A stretch of 64,000 nt of DNA from Actinoplanes italicus (GCF_003001815.1 NZ_PVMZ01000025.1:62001-126000), one strand, 5' to 3'; numbered from the stretch's first letter, positions 6,966-15,148 are shown. The notes: a model not told the origin generated them from the sequence alone. Numbers and translations are program-made.

Positions 6966-8234
6966 ATGAGACGACGGTCCTTCGCGGCCCTTGCCGCGGT
7001 TGCGCTCTGCGCGACCGCGGCAGTGTCCGCCTCCTCCCCCGTCGGCGCGGAACCGGTCGTCGAAGCCTCGGCAACCGCCGAATACGAGATCTACGACGTT
7101 CGTACGCTCAAGCAGCGCAACACCATCGCCGGCACCGGTGTGTCCATCGAGGACCTCGAGCACGGCGTCGCGACGGTCACCGCCACCGGCGGTGAGGTCA
7201 CCCGGCTCAAGCGGCTCGGGTTCAAGGTCGAACCGGTGCTGCAGACGCTCGACTTCCCGCCCGCCGACTCCGCGTACCACAACTACGCCGAGACCATCGC
7301 GGAGATCAACTCAGTGGTGGCCGCCTACCCGGCGATCGCCAGCAAGCGGGTGCTCGGCAAGACGTACGAGGGCCGCGACATCGTGGCCGTGAAGATCTCC
7401 GACAACGTCGGCACCGACGAGTCCGAGCCCGAGGTCCTGTACGACGCCAACCACCACGCCCGCGAGCACCTGACCGTGGAGCAGGCGCTGTACCTGCTCG
7501 GGCAGTTCACCAAGACGTACGCGTCCGACACCCGGGTCAAGAACATCGTGGACACCCGCGAGATCTGGATCATCCCGATGGTGAACCCGGACGGCGTCGA
7601 GTACGACATCGCCTCCGGCAGTTACCGCTCGTGGCGTAAGAACCGGCAGCCCAACAGCGGTTCCAGCTACGTCGGCACCGACCTGAACCGCAACTACGGT
7701 TACAACTGGGGCTGCTGCGGCGGCTCGTCGGGCAGCACGTCGTCGGCCACGTACCGCGGCCCGTCGGCGTTCTCGTCGCCGGAGACCCGGGTCATCCGGG
7801 ACTTCGTGAACAGCCGCGTGGTCGGTGGCGTCCAGCAGATCAAGGCCGCGATCGACTTCCACTCGTACTCGAAGCTGGTGCTGTGGCCGTACGGGCACAC
7901 CACCGCCAACACGGCGACCGGCATGAACGCCGACCAGGCCAACACGTTCGCCACACTGGGCCGGCAGATGGCCGCCACCAACGGCTACACGCCGCAGCAG
8001 TCCAGCGACCTCTACATCACCGACGGCGACTCGCTCGACTGGCTGTGGGGGCAGCACAAGATCTTCGCGTACACCTTCGAGCTGTACCCGGGAAGCTCGG
8101 GCGGCGGCGGCTTCTACCCGCCGGCCAGCGTGATCCCGACCGAGACGGCCCGCAACCGGACGGCGGCGCTGATGCTCGCCGAGGCGGCCGACTGTCCGTA
8201 CAAGGTGATCAACAAGCAGTCCACCTACTGCTGA
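6966..8234 (+). CDS. Secreted M14 family zinc carboxypeptidase
   Basis: 422 residues with a Sec/Tat-like signal peptide (MRRRSFAALAAVALC, cleavage near SPVGAEP). A ~90-residue pro-region is followed by the M14 catalytic domain. Zinc ligands are visible in NHHAREH (His and Glu) and DFHSYS (His). Substrate-binding DLNRNYGYNW, the MVNPDGVEYD motif and the catalytic Glu in YTFELYPGSS are also present. It is an extracellular metallocarboxypeptidase that trims C-terminal residues from peptides. A GGAGG precedes the ATG and a strong palindromic terminator follows. It lies beside a secreted trypsin-like protease, which would supply substrates. Confidence 0.92.
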   Translation: MRRRSFAALAAVALCATAAVSASSPVGAEPVVEASATAEYEIYDVRTLKQRNTIAGTGVSIEDLEHGVATVTATGGEVTRLKRLGFKVEPVLQTLDFPPADSAYHNYAETIAEINSVVAAYPAIASKRVLGKTYEGRDIVAVKISDNVGTDESEPEVLYDANHHAREHLTVEQALYLLGQFTKTYASDTRVKNIVDTREIWIIPMVNPDGVEYDIASGSYRSWRKNRQPNSGSSYVGTDLNRNYGYNWGCCGGSSGSTSSATYRGPSAFSSPETRVIRDFVNSRVVGGVQQIKAAIDFHSYSKLVLWPYGHTTANTATGMNADQANTFATLGRQMAATNGYTPQQSSDLYITDGDSLDWLWGQHKIFAYTFELYPGSSGGGGFYPPASVIPTETARNRTAALMLAEAADCPYKVINKQSTYC

Positions 8235-8245
8235 CCCGCCCTTTC

Positions 8246-8273
8246 GGAAGGCCCGGCGGCCGCCGGGCCTTCC
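8246..8273. terminator. Perfect 28-bp palindrome, probable terminator
   Basis: GGAAGGCCCGGCGG is followed directly by its exact reverse complement, 12 bases after the carboxypeptidase stop. There is no T-tract, which is common for actinobacterial intrinsic terminators. Confidence 0.75.
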
Positions 8274-8358
8274 GTCGCGATATAAGCGAAGCGGGATGTT
8301 TATATCTATGAACATCAATGCCATGCTCGGTGCACCCCCAGATCAGAGGAGAACCGAG

Positions 8359-9147
8359 ATGCGCAGATGGCGAACCCTTCTGGCGATGCTGGCCGCGGTC
8401 GTCACCGCTGCCACGATGTCACCGGCACCCGCGTCGGCAGCCGACCCGGTCGTCCCCTACGTCGTCGGGGGCAGCCGCGCCGCTCTCGGCGAGTTCCCGT
8501 TCATGGTGCGGCTCTCGATGGGCTGCGGCGGCGCGCTCTACAGCCCCACCCTGGTTCTCACGGCGGCCCACTGCGTCAGCCGGACCGGCGCCAACACGTC
8601 GATCACCGCCACCTTCGGCGCGATCGACCTGCAGTCGAGCACCCGGGTCACCCGCAAGTCGAACTACGTCTACCGGGCGCCCGGCTACAACGGCAACGGT
8701 GACGACTGGGCGTTCATCCGCCTCGCCAGCCCGGTGAGCGGCGCCAACATCGCCACCCTGCCGATCGTGACCTCCACGGCGTACGACTCCGGCACCTTCA
8801 CCATCGCCGGCTGGGGCGCCAACCGCGAGGGTGGCGCACAGCAGCGCTACCTGCTCAAGGCCACCGTGCCGTTCGTCAGTGACAGCACCTGCAACTCCAG
8901 CTCCATGTACGGCGGCCAGGTGATCGCCGCCGAGGAGATCTGCGCCGGTCTCACCTCCGGCGGCGTCGACACCTGCCAGGGCGACTCCGGTGGCCCGATG
9001 TTCCGCCAGGGCGCGTCCGGCTGGGTCCAGGTCGGCATCGTGAGCTGGGGCGACGGTTGTGCCCGCCCGAACAAGCCGGGCGTCTACACCCAGGTCAGCT
9101 ACTTCTCCTCCGCGATCCGCTCCGCCGCCACCTCACTCGGGGGCTGA
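8359..9147 (+). CDS. Secreted trypsin-like serine protease (S1 family)
   Basis: 262 residues. The ATG at 8359 is chosen because AGAGGAGAACCGAG lies just upstream and a signal peptide (RRWRTLLAMLAAVV...ASAADP) follows at once; an in-frame ATG at 8296 has no such support. The S1 domain begins at VVGGSRAALGEFPF. The catalytic triad is visible: His in LTAAHCV, Asp in DDWAFIRL, Ser in CQGDSGGPMF. The Asp six residues before the Ser gives trypsin-like (Arg/Lys) specificity, and paired Cys residues suggest three disulfides. It is an extracellular endopeptidase resembling Streptomyces trypsins. Confidence 0.93.
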   Translation: MRRWRTLLAMLAAVVTAATMSPAPASAADPVVPYVVGGSRAALGEFPFMVRLSMGCGGALYSPTLVLTAAHCVSRTGANTSITATFGAIDLQSSTRVTRKSNYVYRAPGYNGNGDDWAFIRLASPVSGANIATLPIVTSTAYDSGTFTIAGWGANREGGAQQRYLLKATVPFVSDSTCNSSSMYGGQVIAAEEICAGLTSGGVDTCQGDSGGPMFRQGASGWVQVGIVSWGDGCARPNKPGVYTQVSYFSSAIRSAATSLGG

Positions 9148-9156
9148 CGCCTTCTC

Positions 9157-9203
9157 TGATCACACCGGGCGCCCGCGATCTCCGCGGGCGCCCGGTGTGA
9201 TCA
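9157..9203. terminator. 21-bp perfect hairpin, terminator
   Basis: TGATCACACCGGGCGCCCGC begins a 21-bp stem with a 5-nt loop (9178-9182) and a perfect second arm ending at 9203. It sits ten bases after the protease stop and eight bases before the next start. Confidence 0.8.
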
Positions 9204-9210
9204 TTCACCG

Positions 9211-9762
9211 ATGACGACCAACCCGTGGCTCGCCGGCCCCTCTCCGACGCGACGGCTCGACCGTGACCGGCTCGAGGAACGCATTCTCAACCTGCTGTCC
9301 TCGCAGAACATGTGCGTGCTGGCCACCACGGCGCCGGACGGCAGCCCGGCCGCCACCCCGGTCCGCTACTTCCACCTCGGCCTCGAACTCGTCTTCACGG
9401 CGCTCGGCAGCTCACCGAAGATGCGCAACCTGCGCGCCGACCCACGGGTCTCGGCCGGTGTCTTCGCCCCACTCGTGGGCCAGGCCAGCAGCCGTGGCGC
9501 GCAGCTCTTCGGCAACGCCCGCGTCCTCGAACCCGGCGATCCGGGTTTCGGCGACTACTGGCCGGTGGTGCGCTGGCAGTCCGACCACGTGGAACGCTCC
9601 CGCTCCCTGGACGAGCCACCACTCGGCACGATCGGTGTCATCACCCCGGACCGGATCGTCTACACCGAGCACTGGCTGCGCCGCGAGGGCTACGCCCCAC
9701 GCCAGATCCTCACGCTGCCAATTCGGCGCGGACCCGCATCAGGGCAAAACCCAGAAGATTGA
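9211..9762 (+). CDS. Pyridoxamine 5'-phosphate oxidase (PPOX)-family protein
   Basis: 183 residues with a split-barrel flavin/F420-binding fold: CVLATTAPDGSPAATPVRYFHLGLELVFTALGSSPKMRNLRADPRVSAGVF is the standard N-terminal strand pattern. It probably binds FMN or F420 and reduces a small substrate; no specific activity can be assigned. The last 53 bp overlap the end of the convergent NADAR gene, so the tail (RRGPASGQNPED) may be poorly conserved. No convincing ribosome-binding site is seen because the terminator hairpin ends eight bases upstream; the transcript may be nearly leaderless. Confidence 0.78.
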   Translation: MTTNPWLAGPSPTRRLDRDRLEERILNLLSSQNMCVLATTAPDGSPAATPVRYFHLGLELVFTALGSSPKMRNLRADPRVSAGVFAPLVGQASSRGAQLFGNARVLEPGDPGFGDYWPVVRWQSDHVERSRSLDEPPLGTIGVITPDRIVYTEHWLRREGYAPRQILTLPIRRGPASGQNPED

Positions 9763-10261
9763 GACCACGCCAGCGGTACGGGTCAGCCGCCCGCGGGTCG
9801 TCGCCTGCCAGGCCGATGCCCCAGATACGGTCCAGTGGGCTCGCCTCGACCAGCACGCGGCTGCCCGTGGTGAGCAGGTAGTCGTGCAGCTCCGGGTCGG
9901 CACGGAACTTGGCCAGGTTGCCCGCGACCACGATCGGGGTGCGGTGCTCGTTCCAGGCCTGCTGATCGAAACCGGCCACGCGACCGCCGAGTTTCTTGGC
10001 CTCGTGCGGGTGCCGGGCGGCCAGGATCCGCTCTGCCATCGGCTCGTCGGCGAACAGCACCGCCTTACGCCACATCATGTAGTGCTCGGCGGTTGCGAAA
10101 CTCCGCCCCTCGGCCTCGAACCGGCCCGGCCACCACTGGCTCAGGCAGCCACGGCCGGCGCTGCCGTCGCGTTCCCGGTCGTGCTTCCAGAAGTACAGAT
10201 ACTTGAGCCTCTCCCCCGCCGCCTTCGCGGCGGTCAGGTCGGCGACGCTGTGTATCGACAT
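9710..10261 (-). CDS. NADAR (YbiA-like) family protein
   Basis: 183 residues starting at MSIHSVADLTAAKAAG; the in-frame extension upstream of 10261 is low-complexity and was rejected. Family signatures are FWKHDRERDG, CLSQWWPGRFEAEGRSFATAEHYMMWRKAVLFAD and ILAARHPHEAKKLGG, with a C-terminal LDRIWGIGLAGDDPRAADPYRWRGLNLLGFALM. NADAR domains hydrolyse N-glycosidic bonds of riboflavin-pathway intermediates or remove ADP-ribose from guanine, and some act in NAD/ADP-ribosylation-linked defence. It lies near a toxin-antitoxin-like pair, but no DarT-type partner is visible. Confidence 0.85.
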   Translation of the reverse strand: MSIHSVADLTAAKAAGERLKYLYFWKHDRERDGSAGRGCLSQWWPGRFEAEGRSFATAEHYMMWRKAVLFADEPMAERILAARHPHEAKKLGGRVAGFDQQAWNEHRTPIVVAGNLAKFRADPELHDYLLTTGSRVLVEASPLDRIWGIGLAGDDPRAADPYRWRGLNLLGFALMRVRAELAA

Positions 10262-10328
10262 GCCCAGAGAGTCTGCCGTCGCGCCACGTCCACCGCCTGC
10301 CATTTTCCGGCGTGCTCCGACGGGCGGC

Positions 10329-10736
10329 TCAACGCCTGGAGCGGATGGACTGCAAGGTCTTCCCGGTCTCGGTGACGAACCAGAAGTCGAAGCCGCTCCG
10401 GTTCGGCGAAACACCGGGGTTGAGCACCTCGACAACCGCCTTCGCCGCCCCGCTGGGCGAGCGGAACCACTTTCCACTGAGCGGACCCGAGGTGATCGTC
10501 AGACTCGAGGTCTCCGGATCGAACTCCGCCGTAACGCGCTGCCCCTGGTAGACCGCATGAATCGGAACCGCCTCCGGTTGTGCCAGCACCGGCTTCGGCG
10601 CGACCGCCGAACTTCGGAACCGTTCCACCAGCAGCGTCACGGCCTCGCCGGGTGTCATCCCGACCGCACTGGCGATGAGTGTCAGGTCACGGTAGGTGCC
10701 GTTGTCGATCTCGATCTTCACCACATCAACGAGCAT
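10329..10736 (-). CDS. Small protein with RHH-like N-terminus and DUF4357/RAMA-like C-terminus
   Basis: 135 residues. The N-terminus (VKIEIDNGTYRDLTLIASAVGMTPGEAVTLLVERF) has the strand-helix-helix feel of ribbon-helix-helix DNA-binding proteins. The C-terminus (SGKWFRSPSGAAKAVVEVLNP...FDFWFV) carries the SPSGAAKAV...W.FW pattern of DUF4357/RAMA domains, which accompany restriction-modification and DNA-binding proteins. GAGGAG lies before the ATG. It is divergent from the RHH/PIN-like pair, so a regulatory role there is possible. No restriction enzyme or methylase is nearby. Function is unassigned. Confidence 0.55.
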   Translation of the reverse strand: MLVDVVKIEIDNGTYRDLTLIASAVGMTPGEAVTLLVERFRSSAVAPKPVLAQPEAVPIHAVYQGQRVTAEFDPETSSLTITSGPLSGKWFRSPSGAAKAVVEVLNPGVSPNRSGFDFWFVTETGKTLQSIRSRR

Positions 10737-10815
10737 ATAACTCCTCAGGAGGAGAATGAGTAGAGAATTTGAGCGACATGAGTATCTCCGCTACAGTCAC
10801 TACCGCACTACACCC

Positions 10816-10830
10816 GACTACGCTGTAGTC
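10816..10830. promoter_or_regulatory. Inverted repeat GACTACGCTGTAGTC abutting the antitoxin start
   Basis: Two perfect 6-bp arms flank GCT and end exactly where the ATG at 10831 begins. TACGCT inside it fits a TANNNT -10 for a leaderless transcript. An antitoxin-bound autoregulatory operator is the natural reading, by inference. Confidence 0.45.
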
Positions 10831-11280
10831 ATGACTGCTCCACGTTCAGTTCGCTTCGATGAGGGGGTGCTCGCCCGCTTGGACCGATACGTTCGGGAAC
10901 ACCCGGGGACCTCGTCGTCGTCCGTCGCCAACATGTTCATTGACGAGGCCCTCAAGTCGTATGAACACCCAGGAGTCAACTTCCGGCCCGGCCCGACCGG
11001 TCGCCGGGCGGCACTCGCCGGCGGCCCGGACGTCTGGGAGGTGATCACCGCTCTGGACGACATCCGCAACGAAGACCCTCAAATCAGCGAGGCTGACCTG
11101 CTCGAAGAGCTCGGCACTGTCACCGGGCTGACGACCACGCAGATCGGCATCGCGGTGCGCTACTACGCGGCGTACCCGGACGAGATCGACGAGCGGATCG
11201 CACTCAACCGGGACGTCGCCGACCGAGAGGAGAAGTTGTGGGAAGCCCAGCAGAGCCTTCTCCGGAAGCGGAAGACGTGA
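10831..11280 (+). CDS. Ribbon-helix-helix/DUF433-like antitoxin
   Basis: 149 residues. The N-terminus SVRFDEGVLARLDRYVREHPGTSSSSVANMFIDEALKSYEHP is a CopG/RHH DNA-binding domain. The second half (GGPDVWEVITALDD, ISEADLLEELGTVTGLTTTQIGIAVRYYAAYPDEIDERI) resembles the DUF433 helix-turn-helix that pairs with DUF5615 PIN-like toxins. The start at 10831 gives the RHH strand at the right distance; an in-frame ATG at 10756 next to AGGAGG is the alternative. The GTGA overlap with the next gene indicates translational coupling. Likely role: DNA-binding antitoxin and autorepressor. Confidence 0.7.
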   Translation: MTAPRSVRFDEGVLARLDRYVREHPGTSSSSVANMFIDEALKSYEHPGVNFRPGPTGRRAALAGGPDVWEVITALDDIRNEDPQISEADLLEELGTVTGLTTTQIGIAVRYYAAYPDEIDERIALNRDVADREEKLWEAQQSLLRKRKT

Positions 11281-11633
11281 CGGGCCTCCTTCTCGGCGAG
11301 ATGTATCCGCCGAGCCTCGCGCAGCAACTCAGGGACGCGGGTCATGACGCGGTCGCCGTATTGGACATCGAGGTCGGGCTCGCCTCGAAGACCGACGAGG
11401 ACGTACTCGCCTGGGCGGCGCGTAACAACCGTTGTGTGGTCACCGAGAACGTGGCCGATTTTCTCCGCCTGGCGCACCAGGGCGCCGGACATGCGGGGCT
11501 GATCCTCGTCACCCGCCGGCGATTCCCTCGAACGCGATCCGGCCTGCACCGGCTCGGCAAGGCGTTGACCGACTTCCTCTCCACCGAGACTCCGCCCGGC
11601 CGGGATCAGATCCTCTGGCTACCGGATTCCTGA
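11277..11633 (+). CDS. DUF5615/PIN-like toxin
   Basis: 118 residues from a GTG at 11277 that overlaps the antitoxin stop (GTGA). The sequence LLLGEMYPPSLAQQLRDAGHDAVAVLDI...KTDEDVLAWAARNNRCVVTENVADFLRLA has the DUF5615 PIN-like arrangement, with an early acidic residue, D-E-D at the middle helix and TENVADF as the metal-binding Asp/Asn segment. PIN nucleases cleave RNA, often tRNA. A longer form from 11238 would embed it in the antitoxin frame and is less likely. Pair order and spacing match type II toxin-antitoxin operons. Activity is untested. Confidence 0.7.
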   Translation: MTGLLLGEMYPPSLAQQLRDAGHDAVAVLDIEVGLASKTDEDVLAWAARNNRCVVTENVADFLRLAHQGAGHAGLILVTRRRFPRTRSGLHRLGKALTDFLSTETPPGRDQILWLPDS

Positions 11634-11661
11634 CCAATCGTCCGCCGTACGACTGATCGCG

Positions 11662-12690
11662 TCAGCCGGAGAAGTGCGGACTTCGGGCCATCGTCCGGTA
11701 GGCGGACAGGGAGGCGCTGTCGGTGTCGAAGCGGAAGTTGTGGTCCGTACCCTCCTGGATGTCTGTGTCGAACCAGACGACCGCGCCGACCTGTGGCGTG
11801 TCCTCCACCCAGGACCGCAGCCGCTTGATGTAGCGCGTCCTGTCGCGTACCGCCGCCGTCTCGCTGAGGATGATCGGCTTGCGGCTGCCGTAGAGCGACG
11901 TGACCGGATCGAACAGGGTGGACGGTGACTCGTCGTAGAAGTTGTAGCCGGAGATCCCGACCCAGTCGACGTAGTCGTCACCCGGGTAGTAGCGCTGCAC
12001 CCGGTTCCAGCTCTCCTCCGGTGACGAGTTCCAGTTGGGGCTCCAGACCCACGACACGTTGGTGACGTCCTGGGCGGCGAAGACGCGGTGCAGCCGGCGC
12101 CAGACCTTGACGTAGTCGTCGGCGTCGCTGCCGTTGCGGGCGCCGGACCACTCGAACCAGTCGCCGTTCATCTCCCAGCCCCAGCGCAGCAGGATCCGGC
12201 GGCGCATGCCCTTGAGTTTGCGCGCGACAGAGCGGATGTTCGCGTCGGAGCCGCCGTCGAGGATCCCGGCCCAGGGCGCACCGTGCCAGGAGACCATCAG
12301 GACGCTGTCGTCGGCGATATCCGGTTCGGAGGTGGGCACGTAGCCGTCCCACGGGTAAAACCGGTGGACGATCCGCTGTTCCCGGCCGAGCTGCCCGCGG
12401 CGCAGGGCGAGGCTCTGCCGGAGCGTCCGGCCGCCGAGGGCCAGGTAGGAACCGAGCATCACGGCGCCGTCGGGTGCCTCGACGGCGCCACCGCGGCCGC
12501 TGCCGGCCGGCCGCGCCGGCGTGGGCGTGGGCGGAACGGGTGACGTGGTGGTGAGCGCCGGTGCCAGACTCGCGGCTACCGGGGGTGACGACGGCGCGGC
12601 CGAAGACGAAGGCGGAACCGGTGCCGCCGCGGTGCCGCAGCCTGCCAGGCCGGTGAGCCCGACGAGGGACAGCAGCTGACGGCGCTTCAC
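11662..12690 (-). CDS. GH26-like glycoside hydrolase lipoprotein
   Basis: 342 residues: a lipoprotein signal with lipobox LAGC, a ~50-residue Ser/Pro/Thr linker, then a (beta/alpha)8-type domain. ILLRWGWEMNGDWFEW carries the acid/base Glu and PIILSETAAVRD the nucleophile Glu typical of GH26 (beta-mannanases and relatives). VSWVWSPNWNSSPEESW and YYPGDDYVDWVGISGYNFYD are also family-like. It probably acts on the cell surface on a beta-mannan or beta-1,3/1,4-linked glucan; substrate is unknown. It is monocistronic, with about 235 bp to the divergent small secreted protein. Confidence 0.8.
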   Translation of the reverse strand: MKRRQLLSLVGLTGLAGCGTAAAPVPPSSSAAPSSPPVAASLAPALTTTSPVPPTPTPARPAGSGRGGAVEAPDGAVMLGSYLALGGRTLRQSLALRRGQLGREQRIVHRFYPWDGYVPTSEPDIADDSVLMVSWHGAPWAGILDGGSDANIRSVARKLKGMRRRILLRWGWEMNGDWFEWSGARNGSDADDYVKVWRRLHRVFAAQDVTNVSWVWSPNWNSSPEESWNRVQRYYPGDDYVDWVGISGYNFYDESPSTLFDPVTSLYGSRKPIILSETAAVRDRTRYIKRLRSWVEDTPQVGAVVWFDTDIQEGTDHNFRFDTDSASLSAYRTMARSPHFSG

Positions 12691-12927
12691 GGATTTCTCC
12701 TGCCCACGACGGAAGGTGACCGCAGGCGATCATGCCCGCGGCGACCGCCGTACCGTCTCCGCCGAACGGTCGGTGAGCTGGGAGAATGTTCGGCTGAACG
12801 GTGCGAACCGGTTGGGCCGAAAGGCCCACCGCCGCCGGTTCTCCTGCCCCGCCTCCGGCCCGCGCGTAGTTTTTTCATCGCCGGGACGCCAAGCCGGCGC
12901 CCCGGGAATCACGGGGAGGAAAGTGTC

Positions 12928-13272
12928 ATGAACCTTCGTAAGAGCTGCGCTCTGGCCGCAGGATCGATCTTCCTGGCCTCCGCCGGAATCGCCGTCACGA
13001 CGACACCGGCGGTCGCGACGCCCGCACCCGCCGGGCAGACCGTGGTCTCGGCCGACCCGTGGCCGCCGAAGCCGAGCAGGGCGTTCCGTCAGGGCTTCCG
13101 GGACGGCCGTAAGGACGGCTGGCGCGAAGCCCGCGACGAATGCCTGAACCCGAAGAGGGCGCTGACGAAGATGAAGGGTCTGTGGGAGGACCCGGAGTCG
13201 GCCTACATGCGCGGGTACGAGGAAGGCTGGGAACGCGGCTACGCAGAGGGCTACAAGGAGTTCTGCTACTGA
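12928..13272 (+). CDS. Small secreted protein of unknown function
   Basis: 114 residues with a clear signal peptide (LRKSCALAAGSIFLASAGIA, cleavage near AVATPAP). The mature ~80 residues are rich in Arg, Gly, Glu and aromatics, with GFRDGRKDGWREARDEC and YMRGYEEGWERGYAEGYKEFC. The repeated G-x3-G/W spacing and two Cys suggest a short helical, disulfide-linked domain. GGGAGGAAAG precedes the ATG. A strong hairpin follows the stop. I do not recognise the family. The 237 bp upstream, shared with the divergent GH26 gene, contains no other gene or clear operator. Confidence 0.72.
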   Translation: MNLRKSCALAAGSIFLASAGIAVTTTPAVATPAPAGQTVVSADPWPPKPSRAFRQGFRDGRKDGWREARDECLNPKRALTKMKGLWEDPESAYMRGYEEGWERGYAEGYKEFCY

Positions 13273-13280
13273 GGACAGTG

Positions 13281-13318
13281 GACGTACCGGCCGGTGGACG
13301 TGCGCCGGCCGGTACGTC
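13281..13318. terminator. 14-bp perfect hairpin between converging genes
   Basis: GACGTACCGGCCGG pairs perfectly with CCGGCCGGTACGTC across a 10-nt loop. It sits nine bases after the small secreted protein's stop and four bases before the ligase stop on the other strand, so it can serve both. Confidence 0.8.
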
Positions 13319-13321
13319 GCC

Positions 13322-15148
13322 TCAGCCCTGGTAGAGCGCGCCGATCTCGTCGGCGTAGCGGTCCTGGATGATCCGGCGCCGCAGTTTCAGCGTCGGGGTC
13401 AGTTCGCCGGACTCCGGTGACCAGCCGCGCGGCAGGATCCGGAACGTCTTGACCTGCTCCGGCCGGGACAGTTTCGCGTTGGCCACGGCCACCGCGCTCT
13501 CGATCTCGGCACGCAGCACCGGGTCCTCGGCCAGATCCGCGACGGCCGTGGTGGGCAGGCCCTTGGAGCGTGCCCAGAGCGGCGCGATCTCCTCGTCGAG
13601 GACGATCAGGGCGGTGATGTACGGGCGGCGGTCGCCCACCGCCACGGCCTGGGCGATCAGCGGGTGCGCCCGCAGAAGGTTCTCGATCTGGGCGGGCGAG
13701 ATGTTCTTCCCGCTCGAGTTGATGATGAGTTCCTTCTTGCGGTCGGTGATCGTCAGGAACCCAGCATCGTCGAGCACACCGACGTCACCGGTGGCCAGCC
13801 AGCCGTCCTCGTCGGTGATCGGGTCGATGCCGCCGTCGGCGCGCAGGTAACCGGCGCAGACCAGCGGCCCGCGCACCAGGATCTCGCCGTCGGGGGCGAG
13901 CCGGATCTCCATGCCGCCGTTGGGCCGGCCGACCGATCCCGTACGGAACGCCTCCGGGATGTTGATCGTCGCCGTGCCGGTGGTCTCGGTCATGCCCCAC
14001 ACCTCGAGCACGTCGATCCCGATGCTGGCCAGGTAGAGCAGCACCTCGACCGGGATCGGCGCGGCGCCGCTGCCGGCCCAGAGCATGTTGTCCATGCCGA
14101 GCTTGGCGCGCAGCGGCTTGAGGATCTGCGCGTCCATGGCGGCGTGCCTGGCCGCCAGCTCGGCCGGGATCTCCTGTCCGGCCTCGCGCAGCCTGTACAC
14201 CTCGGTGGCCACGGCGCGGGCCGCGTCGACGGCGGCCTGCACCGGCGGTTCGGCGGCGGCGAGCTGGCCCTGCACGCCGGCGACCATCTTCTCCCAGATC
14301 CGGGGTACGCCGAAGAACGACACCGGGCGCACCCGGACCAGCCCGGCGAGCAGCTGCGTCGGATCGGGGCAGATGGTGACGTGCCCGGCCCGGTAGAGCG
14401 GGTTGTAGACGCCGAGCACCCGTTCGGCGATGTGCGCGAGCGGAAGGTACGCCAGCGAGTCGGCGTGATCCGGGGTGTCGATCGTGTTCTGCATGACCAC
14501 GCACTGGTACAGCACGTTGTGGTGGGTGAGCACGACACCCTTGGGGTCTCCGGTGGTGCCGGAGGTGTACAGCAAGGTGACCGGCTGCTCCGGCCGTACC
14601 TCCCGCCAGGTCTTCTCGAAGGTCTCCGGGTCGGCCCGGTGGGCGGCCGTGCCCCGGGCGGCGACGTGCCGAAGCGAGACGATGCGGTTCTCGTCGTCAC
14701 CGTCCCGGTCGACCACGATGACGTGCCGCAACTCCGGCAGGTCGGCGATGATCGGTTCCCACTTGCGCAGCGCCTCCTCGTTCTCCAGCACGACGATCCC
14801 GGCGTGGGAGTGCCGGGCCAGATAGCGCAGCTGGTCGACGGAGAGGGTGGCGTAGACGGTGGACGGGACCGCGCCGAGGCAGGCGGCGGCCAGGTCGACC
14901 AGCCAGTGCTCGGGACGGCTGGACATCATGATGAGCAGGCGGTCACCGGAGCTCAGGCCGAGATCGGCCAGGCCTCGCGACAGCACTGCCACCTCGTCGC
15001 GCACCTGCCGCCAGGTCAGCGTGTCCGCCGATCCGAGCAGGCTGAGGGCTGGCAGGTCGGGGAACTCGGTGGCGTTGCGGTGCAGCAGAGCGGGAGTCGT
15101 CAGTTCGCGGGCTATGTCGGCGCACCGCTGATTGAGGGCGGGATCCAT
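13322..15148 (-). CDS. Long-chain fatty-acid--CoA ligase (FadD-type, AMP-forming)
   Basis: 608 residues. The ATG at 15148 is preceded by AGGAGG eight bases away; an upstream in-frame start is Arg-rich and unlikely. ANL-superfamily motifs: P-loop VTLLYTSGTTGDPKG, AYLPLAHIAER, VWGMTETTGTATIN, GWLATGDVGVLDD and the hinge ITDRKKELIINSSGKNISP. The length and the inserted helical segment after FFGVPRIWEKM are typical of long-chain acyl-CoA synthetases (FAA/FadD15-like). It activates fatty acids for beta-oxidation. It is one arm of a regulon with the double-TetR gene and fadA/fadB, sharing an 11-bp motif. Confidence 0.9.
   Translation of the reverse strand: MDPALNQRCADIARELTTPALLHRNATEFPDLPALSLLGSADTLTWRQVRDEVAVLSRGLADLGLSSGDRLLIMMSSRPEHWLVDLAAACLGAVPSTVYATLSVDQLRYLARHSHAGIVVLENEEALRKWEPIIADLPELRHVIVVDRDGDDENRIVSLRHVAARGTAAHRADPETFEKTWREVRPEQPVTLLYTSGTTGDPKGVVLTHHNVLYQCVVMQNTIDTPDHADSLAYLPLAHIAERVLGVYNPLYRAGHVTICPDPTQLLAGLVRVRPVSFFGVPRIWEKMVAGVQGQLAAAEPPVQAAVDAARAVATEVYRLREAGQEIPAELAARHAAMDAQILKPLRAKLGMDNMLWAGSGAAPIPVEVLLYLASIGIDVLEVWGMTETTGTATINIPEAFRTGSVGRPNGGMEIRLAPDGEILVRGPLVCAGYLRADGGIDPITDEDGWLATGDVGVLDDAGFLTITDRKKELIINSSGKNISPAQIENLLRAHPLIAQAVAVGDRRPYITALIVLDEEIAPLWARSKGLPTTAVADLAEDPVLRAEIESAVAVANAKLSRPEQVKTFRILPRGWSPESGELTPTLKLRRRIIQDRYADEIGALYQG

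Noticed and set aside
10756..10830. Upstream ATG at 10756 as the antitoxin start
   Set aside because: AGGAGG is only 3-4 bases from this ATG and belongs to a palindrome serving the divergent gene; the extra 25 residues precede the RHH strand and would cover the operator. Kept only as an alternative.
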